64,000 nucleotides of DNA from CAVZLD01 sp963776055 (GTDB lineage: Bacteria; Planctomycetota; Planctomycetia; Pirellulales; Pirellulaceae). The stretch is from positions 443,512-507,511 of the forward strand of contig CAVZLD010000015.1 in assembly GCA_963776055.1 (NCBI GenBank), given 5' to 3'. This document shows, one piece after another, positions 53,484 through 64,000 of the stretch. Under the pieces are notes generated by a model. That model was not told where the DNA came from and searched no databases. It saw only the letters and a program-made list of their open reading frames with translations. A program made the position numbers and the translations under genes. Numbering within the stretch: position 1 is the stretch's first letter; every line of letters begins with the position of its first letter.

Positions 53484-55712
53484 ATGACACGAGGAAACCT
53501 GCAGTTGGCTGGGCGAAACCCGTTGGAAAAACGGGTCGTAACGATCTCGCAGCCGCACCAGGGAACCGAGGCGGTGCAGGCCGACGACTCGCTGTTCCTG
53601 AATGTGCTGCGACGTCGCTGGCTGTTGCTGACGGTCTGCACGCTGACCAGTGTGGGAGCGGCCGTGTACGCGGCGACCCATTACACGATGCCCTCGGCGG
53701 AAACACAGGGTGAATTGCGGTATGTGGCTTTGCCGCCGGCCCTGCAGCAGGTGTACCAAGCTCCCAACACGTTGGAACTGGCGGAAATGCTGGGTTCCAA
53801 CGAGAATCTGGCCACTTTGGCACAGCGGAGTGACCTGCAAATCGATCCCAAGAGTCTGACGCCGTTGTTGGACATCAAGGCGTCCCACCTGTCGAACATC
53901 ATTTCCGTCAAGTTGAAGTGGAGCGACGCGCAACAGGCGATCGAAATGGTCAACGAACTGATGGATATCGCCGTGCAGACCACCAGCGAATCCCGCCGTG
54001 AAACATTGGGGCGATACCGAAAGGACACCGAGATTGCCCTGGCGACCGCGAACCAGCGCGTGCAGGAGTTCCGCGACCGCGCGATCACGCTGCGACAGGA
54101 ACGCGATGCGCAATTGCGCGAGGAAGGTTCGGCCGGTACGGAAGTGCAACGACTCACGTCGGTGATCAGTCGCATCGAGGATCTGCTGGATCAGGCCATT
54201 CTGACCAAGGCGAAGCTTTCGCAGCAACTGATGAGTGTCCGATCGGAAGTGGAAAGTATTAAGGGGCAGATCCGGCAGGAGTTGTTGCGTAGCCGACAGC
54301 AGCAGGTGGAACTTCGCCTTCGCGCGCTCAGTCGCACCTCGCCGCAAGCGGGCCGGTTGCTCAAGCTGCAACAGCGTCTCGCCCAGTTCGAGGAAGAGAA
54401 CCGCGCGTTGGATTACGTCGCCTGGGAAGCGAAATTGAGTGTCTTGGGACGCGAGGTTCTCGGTGGGATTGATCCGGCCACTCTGCGAGCGATCGAGACG
54501 ATTGAGCAGAATCTGAACTACAAGCAGCGGAGCTTGGAACGACTGGAGCTCGACCTGCTGCCAATGGACAACGAGATCAGCATGTTGGAAAAACGTCGTG
54601 CCTCACAGGAACGACGTTTGAGCGAAGCGCTCAGCTCCGAAATGGAAGGCCTACCGAATCTAGAGGAAGCCGAATTGCGGCTGGACGAAGCCCAGAACGC
54701 CCGGCGAAGCCTGCAGGAGCAGTTGGACAATATCAAACGGTTGGAAGACACGGAGTTCTCCGAGATGACCGTGCTGACGCCCGCCTCCTGGCGAACGACG
54801 GAGGCGAACGAGGGACGTCACAAGGTCTTTGTCTTCACGTTGGCCGGTTGTCTGGCCTTGCTGACCTTGCCCGTCTTTGCGCTGGAACACTTCTTTCCCT
54901 CCGGCGATCCGGCGGAACGAGCCGCCAAGTCGCTGGGTTTACCGCTGATCGGTCGCGGGACGTTCGTCGCGCAGCAACTGCGCCATGACAAAGTCCCGAT
55001 TCATCCGGTCAACTCCGAATCGCTGCGACTGCTCGCCCTGCGAATTCAACAGAGCGTGCATGGACCCGGTTCTTTGGTGCTTTTTAGCGGTTTGAATCAC
55101 GCCAAATCTTCGATCCCCACGATCAGCTACCTGGCGGAATGCCTCGCCCGCCGAGAGGAACGGGTCTTGATCATCGACGCCTGCGATCGGCCCGGTGATT
55201 CTCGTCAGCAGTCCCGTCATGAGGACCTGGTGAAAACCGTGCTCGCCCCGTCGGCCTCGACGGGCGTCGCGCCTGCTTCGCCGGAGTGCGAGGTCAACCG
55301 GCCGCTCGGCAGCGCGACCGATCTGGTGCCCCAACCCGATCCGGAGCCGAGTCCGGGATTGGTCGGCTTGTCCGACTTCCTGCATCGTCGCGATCTGTCG
55401 CCGGACGAAATGATTTGCCGTACGTCGATCCCCGGAGTCGATATGATTCCCAGCGGAAGCACAACGTTTCCCTGCGAGGGCCTTGCCGCGGGTTGCCTGA
55501 CCGACCTGCTGGACGAATGTCGCCGCCGCTACACGATCATTCTCGTCGCCGGTCCCTCCACCCAACAGCCCTCCGATCTGCAGATGCTGTCTGCTCGCGC
55601 TGACGCCATCCTGTTCACCCTTCCGAAAAATGGTCGTCCCAATGCGCAAGGTGATGCGATTGTTCAAGAATTGATGGGCCTGGGAGCTCCCGTGATTGGA
55701 ATCGTGAGTTGA
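53484..55712 (+). CDS. Chain-length/BY-kinase-like protein with a degenerate P-loop
   Basis: 742 residues. An N-terminal membrane helix ('RRRWLLLTVCTLTSVGAAVY'), a long periplasmic coiled coil (about 150-430, with many Glu/Arg/Gln heptads such as 'RRASQERRLSEALSSEMEGL'), a second membrane helix ('VFVFTLAGCLALLTLPVFAL'), then a cytoplasmic MinD/BY-kinase-like domain ('ESLRLLALRIQQSV', 'RVLIIDACDRPGD'). The Walker A region reads 'FSGLNHAKSS' instead of GxxxxGK[ST], and there is no C-terminal Tyr cluster, so kinase activity is doubtful. It likely sets polymer length as a Wzz/PCP protein. No frameshift. Confidence 0.88.
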   Translation: MTRGNLQLAGRNPLEKRVVTISQPHQGTEAVQADDSLFLNVLRRRWLLLTVCTLTSVGAAVYAATHYTMPSAETQGELRYVALPPALQQVYQAPNTLELAEMLGSNENLATLAQRSDLQIDPKSLTPLLDIKASHLSNIISVKLKWSDAQQAIEMVNELMDIAVQTTSESRRETLGRYRKDTEIALATANQRVQEFRDRAITLRQERDAQLREEGSAGTEVQRLTSVISRIEDLLDQAILTKAKLSQQLMSVRSEVESIKGQIRQELLRSRQQQVELRLRALSRTSPQAGRLLKLQQRLAQFEEENRALDYVAWEAKLSVLGREVLGGIDPATLRAIETIEQNLNYKQRSLERLELDLLPMDNEISMLEKRRASQERRLSEALSSEMEGLPNLEEAELRLDEAQNARRSLQEQLDNIKRLEDTEFSEMTVLTPASWRTTEANEGRHKVFVFTLAGCLALLTLPVFALEHFFPSGDPAERAAKSLGLPLIGRGTFVAQQLRHDKVPIHPVNSESLRLLALRIQQSVHGPGSLVLFSGLNHAKSSIPTISYLAECLARREERVLIIDACDRPGDSRQQSRHEDLVKTVLAPSASTGVAPASPECEVNRPLGSATDLVPQPDPEPSPGLVGLSDFLHRRDLSPDEMICRTSIPGVDMIPSGSTTFPCEGLAAGCLTDLLDECRRRYTIILVAGPSTQQPSDLQMLSARADAILFTLPKNGRPNAQGDAIVQELMGLGAPVIGIVS

Positions 55713-55889
55713 CCGCCCACAGCAGGGAAGCGGACGAGGAAGATACCAAGTTCGGCGAACGCGGTTTGACTGAAAGAGGCCGACTCGCGACAGCCGAACA
55801 GCCCCCATGGGAAGGGACTTTGGCGCACGAGCGTCCCGAGATGCTTCTCACCGATCCATCCATTGTCCCGTCGGTATGGGAGACGAAAT

Positions 55890-57462
55890 TTGAATACGAT
55901 TCTGGTGACCGGCGGTGCGGGCTTTATCGGCGGAACATTCGTTCGTCGCTTTGTCGGTTGCGGCGGCTGCCGACTGCTCAATCTGGATCTGTTGACCTAT
56001 GCGGGAAACCTGGAATCGCTGCAGTCCGTGGCAGATTGTCCCTCCCACATTTTTGTCCAGGGCGACATTCGTGATGAGAAGCTGGTCGGATCGCTCCTGC
56101 GGCAGTATCAGCCTCGAGCGATCGTGCACCTCGCCGCCGAATCGCACGTGGATCGATCGATTGGTGCCCCGGCCACGTTCATTCAAACGAATGTCGTCGG
56201 GACGCAGACGCTGTTGGAAGAGGCACGCCGTTATTGGGGTGGGTTGGATTCGTCGGCGCAGCGCGAGTTTCGTTTTCTCCATGTTTCGACCGATGAGGTT
56301 TACGGATCCCTGGGACCGGAAGGGAAGTTCACCGAGCAGTCGCCGTACGCGCCCAATTCGCCCTATTCCGCCTCGAAGGCCGGCTCGGATCACTTGGCGC
56401 GGGCCTACTTCCACACCTACGGCCTGCCGGTCATGATCTCGAACTGTTCCAACAATTACGGTCCGTATCAGTTTCCCGAAAAACTGATTCCCCTGATGAT
56501 TCTGAATGCGCTGGAAGGTAAGCCGCTACCGGTGTACGGCGATGGGAAGAACGTTCGCGATTGGCTCCACGTGGAAGATCACTGCGACGCGCTCTGGAGA
56601 ATTCTGGAGGATGGGACTCCGGGCGAGGTCTATAACATCGGCGGCGACGCCGAGCGAACGAACCTGGAGGTGGTGGAGACGGTTTGTCGAGTGATCGACG
56701 ATTTGTGCCCCGATTTGCCTCACCGGCCGACGAGTGGTCTCGTGCAATTCGTCACGGACCGGCCGGGTCACGACCGGCGGTACGCAATCGATGCTGGTCG
56801 GCTCCAGCGCGAGCTGAACTGGCACCCGGTGCATGCATTTGAAGACGGGATTCGTGAGACGGTCCGCTGGTACTTGGAACACCCGGATTGGGTGCGACAT
56901 GTGAGTGAAGGGACCTATCAACGGGAGCGACTGGGCCTGTTGCCGGCGGCGCAAGCGAAGCCGCCCGCCGTGGCAACCCGTCCGGCGAGCGACTATCAGG
57001 ATGGACCCATCGAAGGCCTCGTCGTCAAACCGCTCGTTCGGTATGAGGATCACCGCGGATGGCTTGTGGAGCTGTATCGGCAGGATGAGTTGCCCGCCGA
57101 CCTGCTGCCGGCAATGAGTTATGTCAGCGAGACCAAGCCGGATGTTGCGCGCGGACCCCACGAACACGTGGACCAGACCGATTACTTCGCCTTCCTCGGG
57201 CCGGGCAATTTTGCCCTGCACGCGTGGGATTCTCGTCCGAATTCCGCCACGTACGGCCACCACGTTTGCGTGCGACGTGGGCCAAGAGAATCCCTCCGCC
57301 GTGATTGTTCCACCGGGGGTCGTGCATGGGTATCGCAACGTCGGAAAAGAACCCGGCTGGGTCTTCAACGGTCCCAACCGGCTGTATGCGGGACCGGGCA
57401 AGCGGGAACCGGTCGACGAGATTCGCCACGAGGATCAGAGCGACTCGCCGTACCGGATGTGA
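55890..57462 (+). CDS. rmlB: dTDP-glucose 4,6-dehydratase fused to an RmlC-like cupin (one frameshift)
   Basis: Residues 1-340 are RmlB: 'TILVTGGAGFIGGTFVRRF' (NAD site), 'AAESHVDRSI', 'HVSTDEVYGSLG', 'YSASKAGSDHLARAYFHTYG' with the catalytic Tyr/Lys, and 'YNIGGDAERTNLEVVETVCR'. An Ala/Pro linker leads in the same frame into a cupin like dTDP-4-keto-6-deoxyglucose 3,5-epimerase ('EGLVVKPLVRYEDHRGWLVE', 'PHEHVDQTDYFAFLGPGNFA'), which is cut by an extra base near 57271 and goes on 'VIVPPGVVHGYRNVG' to TGA at 57462. One protein would do steps two and three of dTDP-rhamnose synthesis. No ATG fits; TTG 55890 after GGGAGAC, or TTG 55863, is the start. Confidence 0.87.
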
Positions 57463-57519
57463 AGAAGGACGAATCGAGACGGTCCACTCCCGTCGCATGA
57501 GGACTTGGACAACGGGCTT

Positions 57520-58399
57520 ATGAGACAGACCAAAGGCATCATTCTGGCAGGCGGTAGCGGCACGCGACTCGATCCGATGACTCGAGTGGTAAGCAAACAG
57601 TTGCTGCCGGTCTATGACAAGCCCTTGGTCTACTATCCCTTGGCGACGCTGATGCTGGCCGGGATTCGCGAGATCCTGCTGATTTCTACGCCCCATGACC
57701 TGCCGCGTTTTGAAGAGCTGCTGGGGGATGGCCGCCGCCTGGGAATCGAGATTCAGTACGCAGCGCAACCGCGTCCCGAGGGACTGGCCCAGGCGTTCCT
57801 GATTGGGCGCGAATTCATCGGTTCCGATCATGTGGCGCTCGTGTTGGGTGATAACCTTTTCTATGGACAGGGATTTGGAAGGATGTTGCGCGAAGCGGCG
57901 GAATTCGAGCGGGGCGCGACGATCTTTGCCTATCCCGTGAGAGATCCGCAACGATACGGAGTCGTGGAATTCGATCCGCAGGGGATGGCGGTTTCCCTGC
58001 AGGAGAAACCGCAGCAGCCAAAATCCACTTTCGCCATTCCCGGGCTGTACTTCTACGACGAGCAGGTCGTGTCGATCGCGGAAAATCTGACGCCGTCGGC
58101 CCGCGGTGAACTCGAGATCACCGACTTGAACCGCAAGTACCTTGAACAGGGAGAATTGCGCGTGCAGCCCTTAGGGCGTGGCTTCGCATGGCTCGACACC
58201 GGAACGCCGGATGCGATGATGGAAGCGGCCAATTTCGTGGAGGCGATTGAGAAACGGCAAGGACTGAAGATCGCCTGCATCGAGGAAGTCGCCTTTCGGC
58301 AAGGGCTATATTTCCGCCGAGCAGCTGCTGGCGCTGGGCCGTTCCTGCCGGAGTGGGTATGCGGAATACCTGACGATGGTGGCGCAATCCGGCCGGTGA
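57520..58399 (+). CDS. rmlA: Glucose-1-phosphate thymidylyltransferase (one frameshift)
   Basis: Makes dTDP-glucose from dTTP and glucose-1-phosphate, the first step of dTDP-rhamnose synthesis. Signatures: 'GIILAGGSGTRLDPMTRVVS' and 'KQLLPVYDKPLVYYPLATLM', 'LAQAFLIGREFIG', 'ALVLGDNLFYGQGF' with the metal Asp, 'YGVVEFD', 'EKPQQPKS', 'PGLYFYD', 'GELEITDLNRKYLEQGEL' and 'RGFAWLDTGTPDAMMEAANF'. The final about 30 codons need one G removed from 58303-58305; the end then reads 'GYISAEQLLALGRSCRSGYA' and stops at 58397-58399, typical for RmlA. ATG 57520 is the family start. Confidence 0.93.
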
Positions 58400-58411
58400 A
58401 CGAGCGGTCGT

Positions 58412-59418
58412 TCAATGGGCCGTTGGCCCCTTGTATTCGATGACCGTCGAGGGGCGGCGCGATCAGACGCCGCCACCAATACGTGATCTGCCCGAACATC
58501 TGCGGGAACTTGCCGAGCATGCAGGAAACGCCGTAGAGCCAGCAGTCAGACCACGTCATCGCGAAACTGCTTGCGACGTCGGACCGCCACGCGGACGATC
58601 CACGCGGGATAGGCGAGCAGACCCAGAAGTGAGACTCCGTGCGTGAATCCGATTCCGCCAAGACAGATCCCGGGCCACAAAAGGCCCCACCACCAGATGC
58701 TCCGGCTTTCCTGTCGGTAGTGCTGATCCGGTCCGGATCCGTGCCGCGCCGCTCCTTCGGCATAGGCATGCCCGGCCCGCTTCATGCGGAGCCACCATTG
58801 TCGGAAATGCAGCATCGCGGCGTCGTGCAAAGTCATTTCCGCGTCGATCCGCTGAATCTTCCAGTTCCGCTGCCGCAATCGGACACACAGCTCCGGTTCC
58901 TCGCCGGCGATCACCGTCTCGTCAAAGCCCCCGACCTGTTGCAGGGCGGCCAGCCGCATCAGTGCATCGCCACCGCAGGCTCGCGCCTCACCAATCGGCG
59001 TGTTCCACTCCATATCGCAGAGCCGGTTGTAAAGCGATCTTGACCGGTGCCGCTCACGCCGCCGACCGCAGATGACCGCATTTCGCGGATCGGAATCCAT
59101 CGCGGCCAGGGCGGCTGCCAACCAGTCCTCCGCTAAAGTGCAGTCCCCATCTAGAAATTGCACGAATTGCAATTCCGGAGCGATTTCGGCGAGTCTTGCC
59201 GCGCCGGCGTTGCGGGCCCGAGAGGCGGAAAACGGTCGGTCGGATGTCAGCTCCACGACCTCGGCGCCCACCGATTGAGCCAGCTCTTGGCTGCCGTCGG
59301 TCGAGCCGGAATCGACGTACACGACGTGGGAAACACGACCGGTCAGGGAATGGAGACACTGTGTGAGTCGTTCCCCTTCGTTTCGCCCGATCGCCACAAC
59401 GCCAACATTCTTGTTCAT
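58412..59418 (-). CDS. Family 2 glycosyltransferase (C-terminus frameshifted)
   Basis: A GT-A fold glycosyltransferase: 'GVVAIGRNEGERLTQCLHSL', 'VVYVDSGSTDGSQELAQSVG', the DxD-like 'FLDGDCTLAEDWLAAALAAM', and 'ETVIAGEEPELCVRLRQRNW' (ED acceptor motif), then two hydrophobic segments near the C-terminus ('WWWGLLWPGICLGGIGFTHG'). The open frame ends at 58546, but a second frame continues 'SDCWLYGVSCMLGKFPQMFG' and a third ends 'IEYKGPTAH' at 58412, as related transferases do; so two indels lie near 58555 and 58455. It is oriented against its neighbours. It would add a sugar to the polysaccharide repeat. ATG 59418 is the likely start. Confidence 0.85.
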
Positions 59419-59565
59419 TCGAAACACTCAAATCTTCACTTGAAGGAGGGGCTGATCACGCCGGACAGGATGAATAGCCTGTCTGGCGAAGGTCGTTGGT
59501 TTTTTTGCCGAATTCCAGTTCGGGTTGATAGTCAAACGGCAATTCGTTGGCTACCATCAGACGTA

Positions 59566-59605
59566 GACGATCACGTTCGAAAAAGGACGATCACGTTGGA
59601 AAAAG
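59566..59605. repeat. Two adjacent 20-base direct repeats
   Basis: GACGATCACGTTCGAAAAAG (59566-59585) is followed directly by a copy with one change, C to G at position 13 (59586-59605). It lies in the divergent promoter region between the glycosyltransferase and sugar-phosphate transferase genes, so it may be an operator with two binding sites. Confidence 0.6.
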
Positions 59606-59755
59606 ACCGTCCAGATCGGCAAGCCTGTCTTAATTGGCCTCTTTGAAACTCCTAGTTGTATCGTTCGATTATCCATGACAAGACATTCCCGCGAACCAGG
59701 CACGATCGCCTATCCTGGGTTCGACGGGCTGTCGGAGCCGTTAAAGGGGCCTGCG

Positions 59756-60473
59756 ATGCAATTGCTTTCGCCCCCGGCCACGCGTCTGCGTCCGCCAGCC
59801 CGCCCCCACCTGAATCATCCCGGCGTAACCGGCTCTCTCGGAGAGGTACCGCAGCTTTCCGGCAAGGCGACCTATCGAATTGTCAAGCGCGGGTTGGATG
59901 TGTTGGGAGCCCTGCTCGGTTTGCTTGCCTCCCTGCCGTTGATGGGGATCTGCGCTTTGCTGGTGAAGTGGTACGACGGAGGACCGGTACTCTTTGCCGC
60001 AGACGCGCGTTGGCCATGGCGGCCGTCAGTTTCAGATCTACAAGCTTCGCACAATGGTCACCGACGCCGACGATTTGAAGTTCTCGTTGTTGGAGCAAAA
60101 TCGGCACGAAGACAACCGGACCTTCAAGATCTTGAACGATCCCCGGATCACGCCGATTGGCCGCGTATTGCGTCGGCTGAGTCTGGATGAATTGCCGCAG
60201 TTCTGGAACGTATTGCGGGGCGAGATGAGTTTGGTTGGTCCACGCCCGCCGGTGCCGACGGAAGTCGAGCTCTACCAGCCGCGCGATCTGATGCGGCTGT
60301 CCGTGAAGCCGGGGATCACGTGCATTTGGCAGGTATCGGGACGAAGCAACCTGGATTTCCGGCACCAGGTGGAACTTGATCTCGAGTACGTCCAGCGGCG
60401 GGGCATCTTGCTGGACTTGGGCCTTCTGGCGCGCACGTTGCCGGCTGTGTTTCGCGGCGATGGAGCGGCGTGA
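59756..60473 (+). CDS. Undecaprenyl-phosphate sugar-1-phosphate transferase (one frameshift)
   Basis: Initiating enzyme of polysaccharide synthesis, moving a sugar-1-phosphate from a nucleotide sugar to the undecaprenyl phosphate carrier. It has a membrane hairpin ('RIVKRGLDVLGALLGLLASL'), then 'GGPVLF' and the PGPTase core 'QTRVGHGGRQFQIYKLRTMV', 'DPRITPIGRVLRRLSLDELP', 'QFWNVLRGEMSLVGPRPPVP' and 'KPGITCIWQVSGRSNLDF'. It is of the short monotopic kind without the extra WcaJ helices. The frame is shifted by one extra base at about 59993-59999. ATG 59756 has AAAGGGG upstream; ATG 59675 is an alternative. Confidence 0.88.
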
Positions 60474-60549
60474 ACGCGCGCTCTTCCCTCGTCTCGGGCG
60501 ACCGCGCGGTGCGGCGCATTCTCGAAACGTCCGCGGGGCCGATGGCAAT

Positions 60550-61461
60550 CTACCGTTCTGTTTTCGGTGTGGTGCGTTCGGCCGCGCCTTGTTGCAGGAA
60601 CTGCGCCACGGCGGTCCGGCAATCTGACATCGGGGGCCCGCCGGCGGATTCGTACTTCGAAGTATCGAGTGCGCTGTAACAAGGTCGTGGCGCACGCGCG
60701 CCATACTCTTGCGTTGTGATCGGTTCCACGGTGCATTCAATGTTGGCCTGGCGAAAGATCTCCTGGGCGAATTGGAACCAGGAGATCGGTCCCCCGTTGA
60801 CCACGTGGAACAGCCCCTGCTGGCGGGCGCCGACGAGCCACAGGATGGCAGTGGCCAGTTCATCGACCCAGGTGGGGCAACATCAGCTGATCGTGCACGA
60901 CGCGAACGAGACGTTGGCTGCGACCGAGCCGCAACATGGTGAGCACGAAGTTGGAGGACGAGGTGTCGCCGGGCATTCCGTAGAGACCACAGGAGCGGAT
61001 GATCAGATGCCGTGGATTGTGGCGGGCGTACTGTTCGCCTTCCCATTTCGATCTGCGCATAAACTCCCTGCGGTTCCGTTGGGTCTTCTTCCCGGTGGGG
61101 TTGCGGCTGCTTGTCGGATCCGCCGAACACGTAATCGGAGCTGATTTGCACGAGCAGGCAATCCATGGCGGTCGGTGGCTTGGGCCAATGTTTCGACCCC
61201 GGTCGCATTGATTGCTCGACAGCGTTCCGCCTCGTCTTCGGCGCGATCGACGGCGGTATACGCGGCGGTGTTGATCAGCACGTGCGGGCGAAGTTGGGCC
61301 AATTGCTGGCGTGTTTCGCGGGGGCGTGTCAGATCAAAAGAGGGGTAATCCAACGGCAGTGCACGGGGCCCCAGAACTCGGCAGAGGCGGCTTCCCAGTT
61401 GGCCGCCGGCGCCGGTGATCGCGATGCGAGAGGGGAGGTGATTGGTCTGGAGTTGGGTCAT
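60550..61461 (-). CDS. rmlD: dTDP-4-dehydrorhamnose reductase (three frameshifts)
   Basis: Last step of dTDP-L-rhamnose synthesis, an NADPH-dependent SDR. It begins 'SRIAITGAGGQLGSRLCRVL', then 'LRPHVLINTAAYTAVDRAED' and 'EAERCRAINATGVETLAQAT'; after a shift near 61155 'LLVQISSDYVFGGSDK'; after one near 61058 'KWEGEQYARHNPRHLIIRSC' with 'GLYG'; after an extra base at 60874-60877 'TWVDELATAILWLVGARQQG' and 'LFHVVNGGPISWFQFAQEIF'. The family Tyr-x3-Lys site, normally 'YGxSKxxGE', falls at the second break ('YAQ-SKWEGEQ'). Three indels in one gene fit the error-prone sequence of this end. Completes the rmlA-rmlB-rmlC-rmlD set. Confidence 0.88.
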
Positions 61462-61701
61462 GGTCAGGCCTATCGGCGGTCCGCCGATCGTGGTTCTCGA
61501 TCCGGCGCACCGCGGGAATCTCGGAAGTGGAAGAAAAAAAGACCGCCGGGCTCTAGACGATCCGGCGCTAAGTCCGATAAACTAAGCTTCTGGCGGTGCT
61601 GATCGCAAGTCACACCGTCCGTCTTCTTCCCGAGAAGGGTTCTCCATCTGGAGGATTGAGTGAGCGGCGAGACGACTTTTTTTCGTCAGGGCTTAAGGGC
61701 C

Positions 61702-61730
61702 TTGACGATGACGGAGTCGGGAGATAAACT
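61702..61730 (+). promoter_or_regulatory. Putative promoter of the 23S rRNA gene
   Basis: TTGACG (61702-61707), a 17-base spacer and TAAACT (61725-61730). It lies about 280 bases before the mature 23S 5' end, leaving room for a processed leader. It supports separate transcription of this 23S gene. Confidence 0.55.
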
Positions 61731-62010
61731 TCGACGCTTCACCCATTAGGGTGGAAGGCAACAGGGCTTCGGCCCTACCGCTCAGGCGGTTTGATCTTTG
61801 ACAATTTGGTTGTGGTATTAGGCATCTTGATAGCCGGCTCTCGGTCGGCCCTGCGGGGTCGCACTGTGAGTTGGCTCTCCGCGAGTGCCTTTGTCGTGGT
61901 CGCAAGACGGCGATGGAGGCTTCGTTAGTAATCGTTGCTTTTACCGAGGTTTGTGGAAACATGGGCCTCGGGACAGTAGATGACTTGAGATTCGAGCGTT
62001 GGATCTTGGT
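61731..62010 (+). other. 23S rRNA leader
   Basis: No protein gene and no tRNA or 16S rRNA sequence. It contains a GGGCTTCGGCCC hairpin with a stable TTCG loop near 61768-61779 and the phrase GATCTTTGACAATTTG near 61795-61810, which resembles sequences placed before 16S or 23S genes in many bacteria and may serve antitermination or processing. Confidence 0.5.

Positions 62011-64000
<1,990 letters not shown>

Noticed and set aside
59883..61208. A 441-codon minus-strand frame across the sugar transferase and rmlD
   Set aside because: Only the first part, in the rmlD frame, is real (a piece of a frameshifted gene); the rest is Arg/Pro-rich shadow sequence.

Overview
The window looks like a chromosomal segment of a GC-rich planctomycete, probably near the Pirellulales. 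The evidence is several small families I recognise only from that phylum (the 54-residue basic protein at 1774, the lipoprotein at 7251, the proteins at 36836 and 47555), Tat-tagged Gfo/Idh dehydrogenase and sugar isomerase partners, tripartite tricarboxylate transporter genes, and a 23S rRNA gene with no 16S beside it. It is not a plasmid or phage: housekeeping genes are spread throughout and I see no transposase or integrase.

Layout. 1-8 kb: BON protein, thioredoxin-fold lipid/periplasmic protein, tRNA-Ile, acpS, trpS, pyrD, HU. 8.4-16.9 kb: a minus-strand block with a cysteine desulfurase, molybdopterin genes (moaA, moaE, moaD), a FAD plus Fe-S glycolate/lactate-type oxidoreductase, folE and a LON-domain protein. 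17-30 kb: nth-dcd, an AAA ATPase, acnA, a galU-glucuronokinase-like pair, two zinc-ribbon membrane proteins, an RhlE-type helicase and endonuclease IV. 30-38 kb: an oxygen/stress island (two universal stress proteins, BON protein, globin-coupled PAS histidine kinase, receiver, sigma-54 activator, DUF4404 protein, hemerythrin). 38-50 kb: metalloprotease, winged-helix regulator, tctA with a fused tctC-tctB, sugar catabolism genes, selD, an RNA methyltransferase, a thioredoxin-like lipoprotein and a glycosylasparaginase. 50-61.5 kb: a surface polysaccharide locus (flippase, ligase, chain-length/BY-kinase-like protein, rmlB-rmlC fusion, rmlA, glycosyltransferase, sugar-phosphate transferase, rmlD) supplying and assembling a rhamnose-containing polymer. 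61.7 kb to the end: a free-standing 23S rRNA gene with its own promoter, interrupted at E. coli position 1931 by what looks like the start of a group I intron.

The most interesting observations are two probable selenoproteins that a standard gene caller would break: SelD itself (UGA at codon 19, aligned with the catalytic Cys) and a thioredoxin-like lipoprotein with a W-U-G-P-C active site. In both, a bulged hairpin follows the UGA within three bases. The intron start, a plant-like glucuronokinase next to galU, a TctC-TctB fusion and an RmlB-RmlC fusion are also worth attention.

Caution: about twenty genes, including single-copy essential ones such as trpS, carry single-base frameshifts, mostly in short homopolymers. 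I treat these as sequencing/assembly errors rather than pseudogenes and give the coordinates of the whole intended gene.
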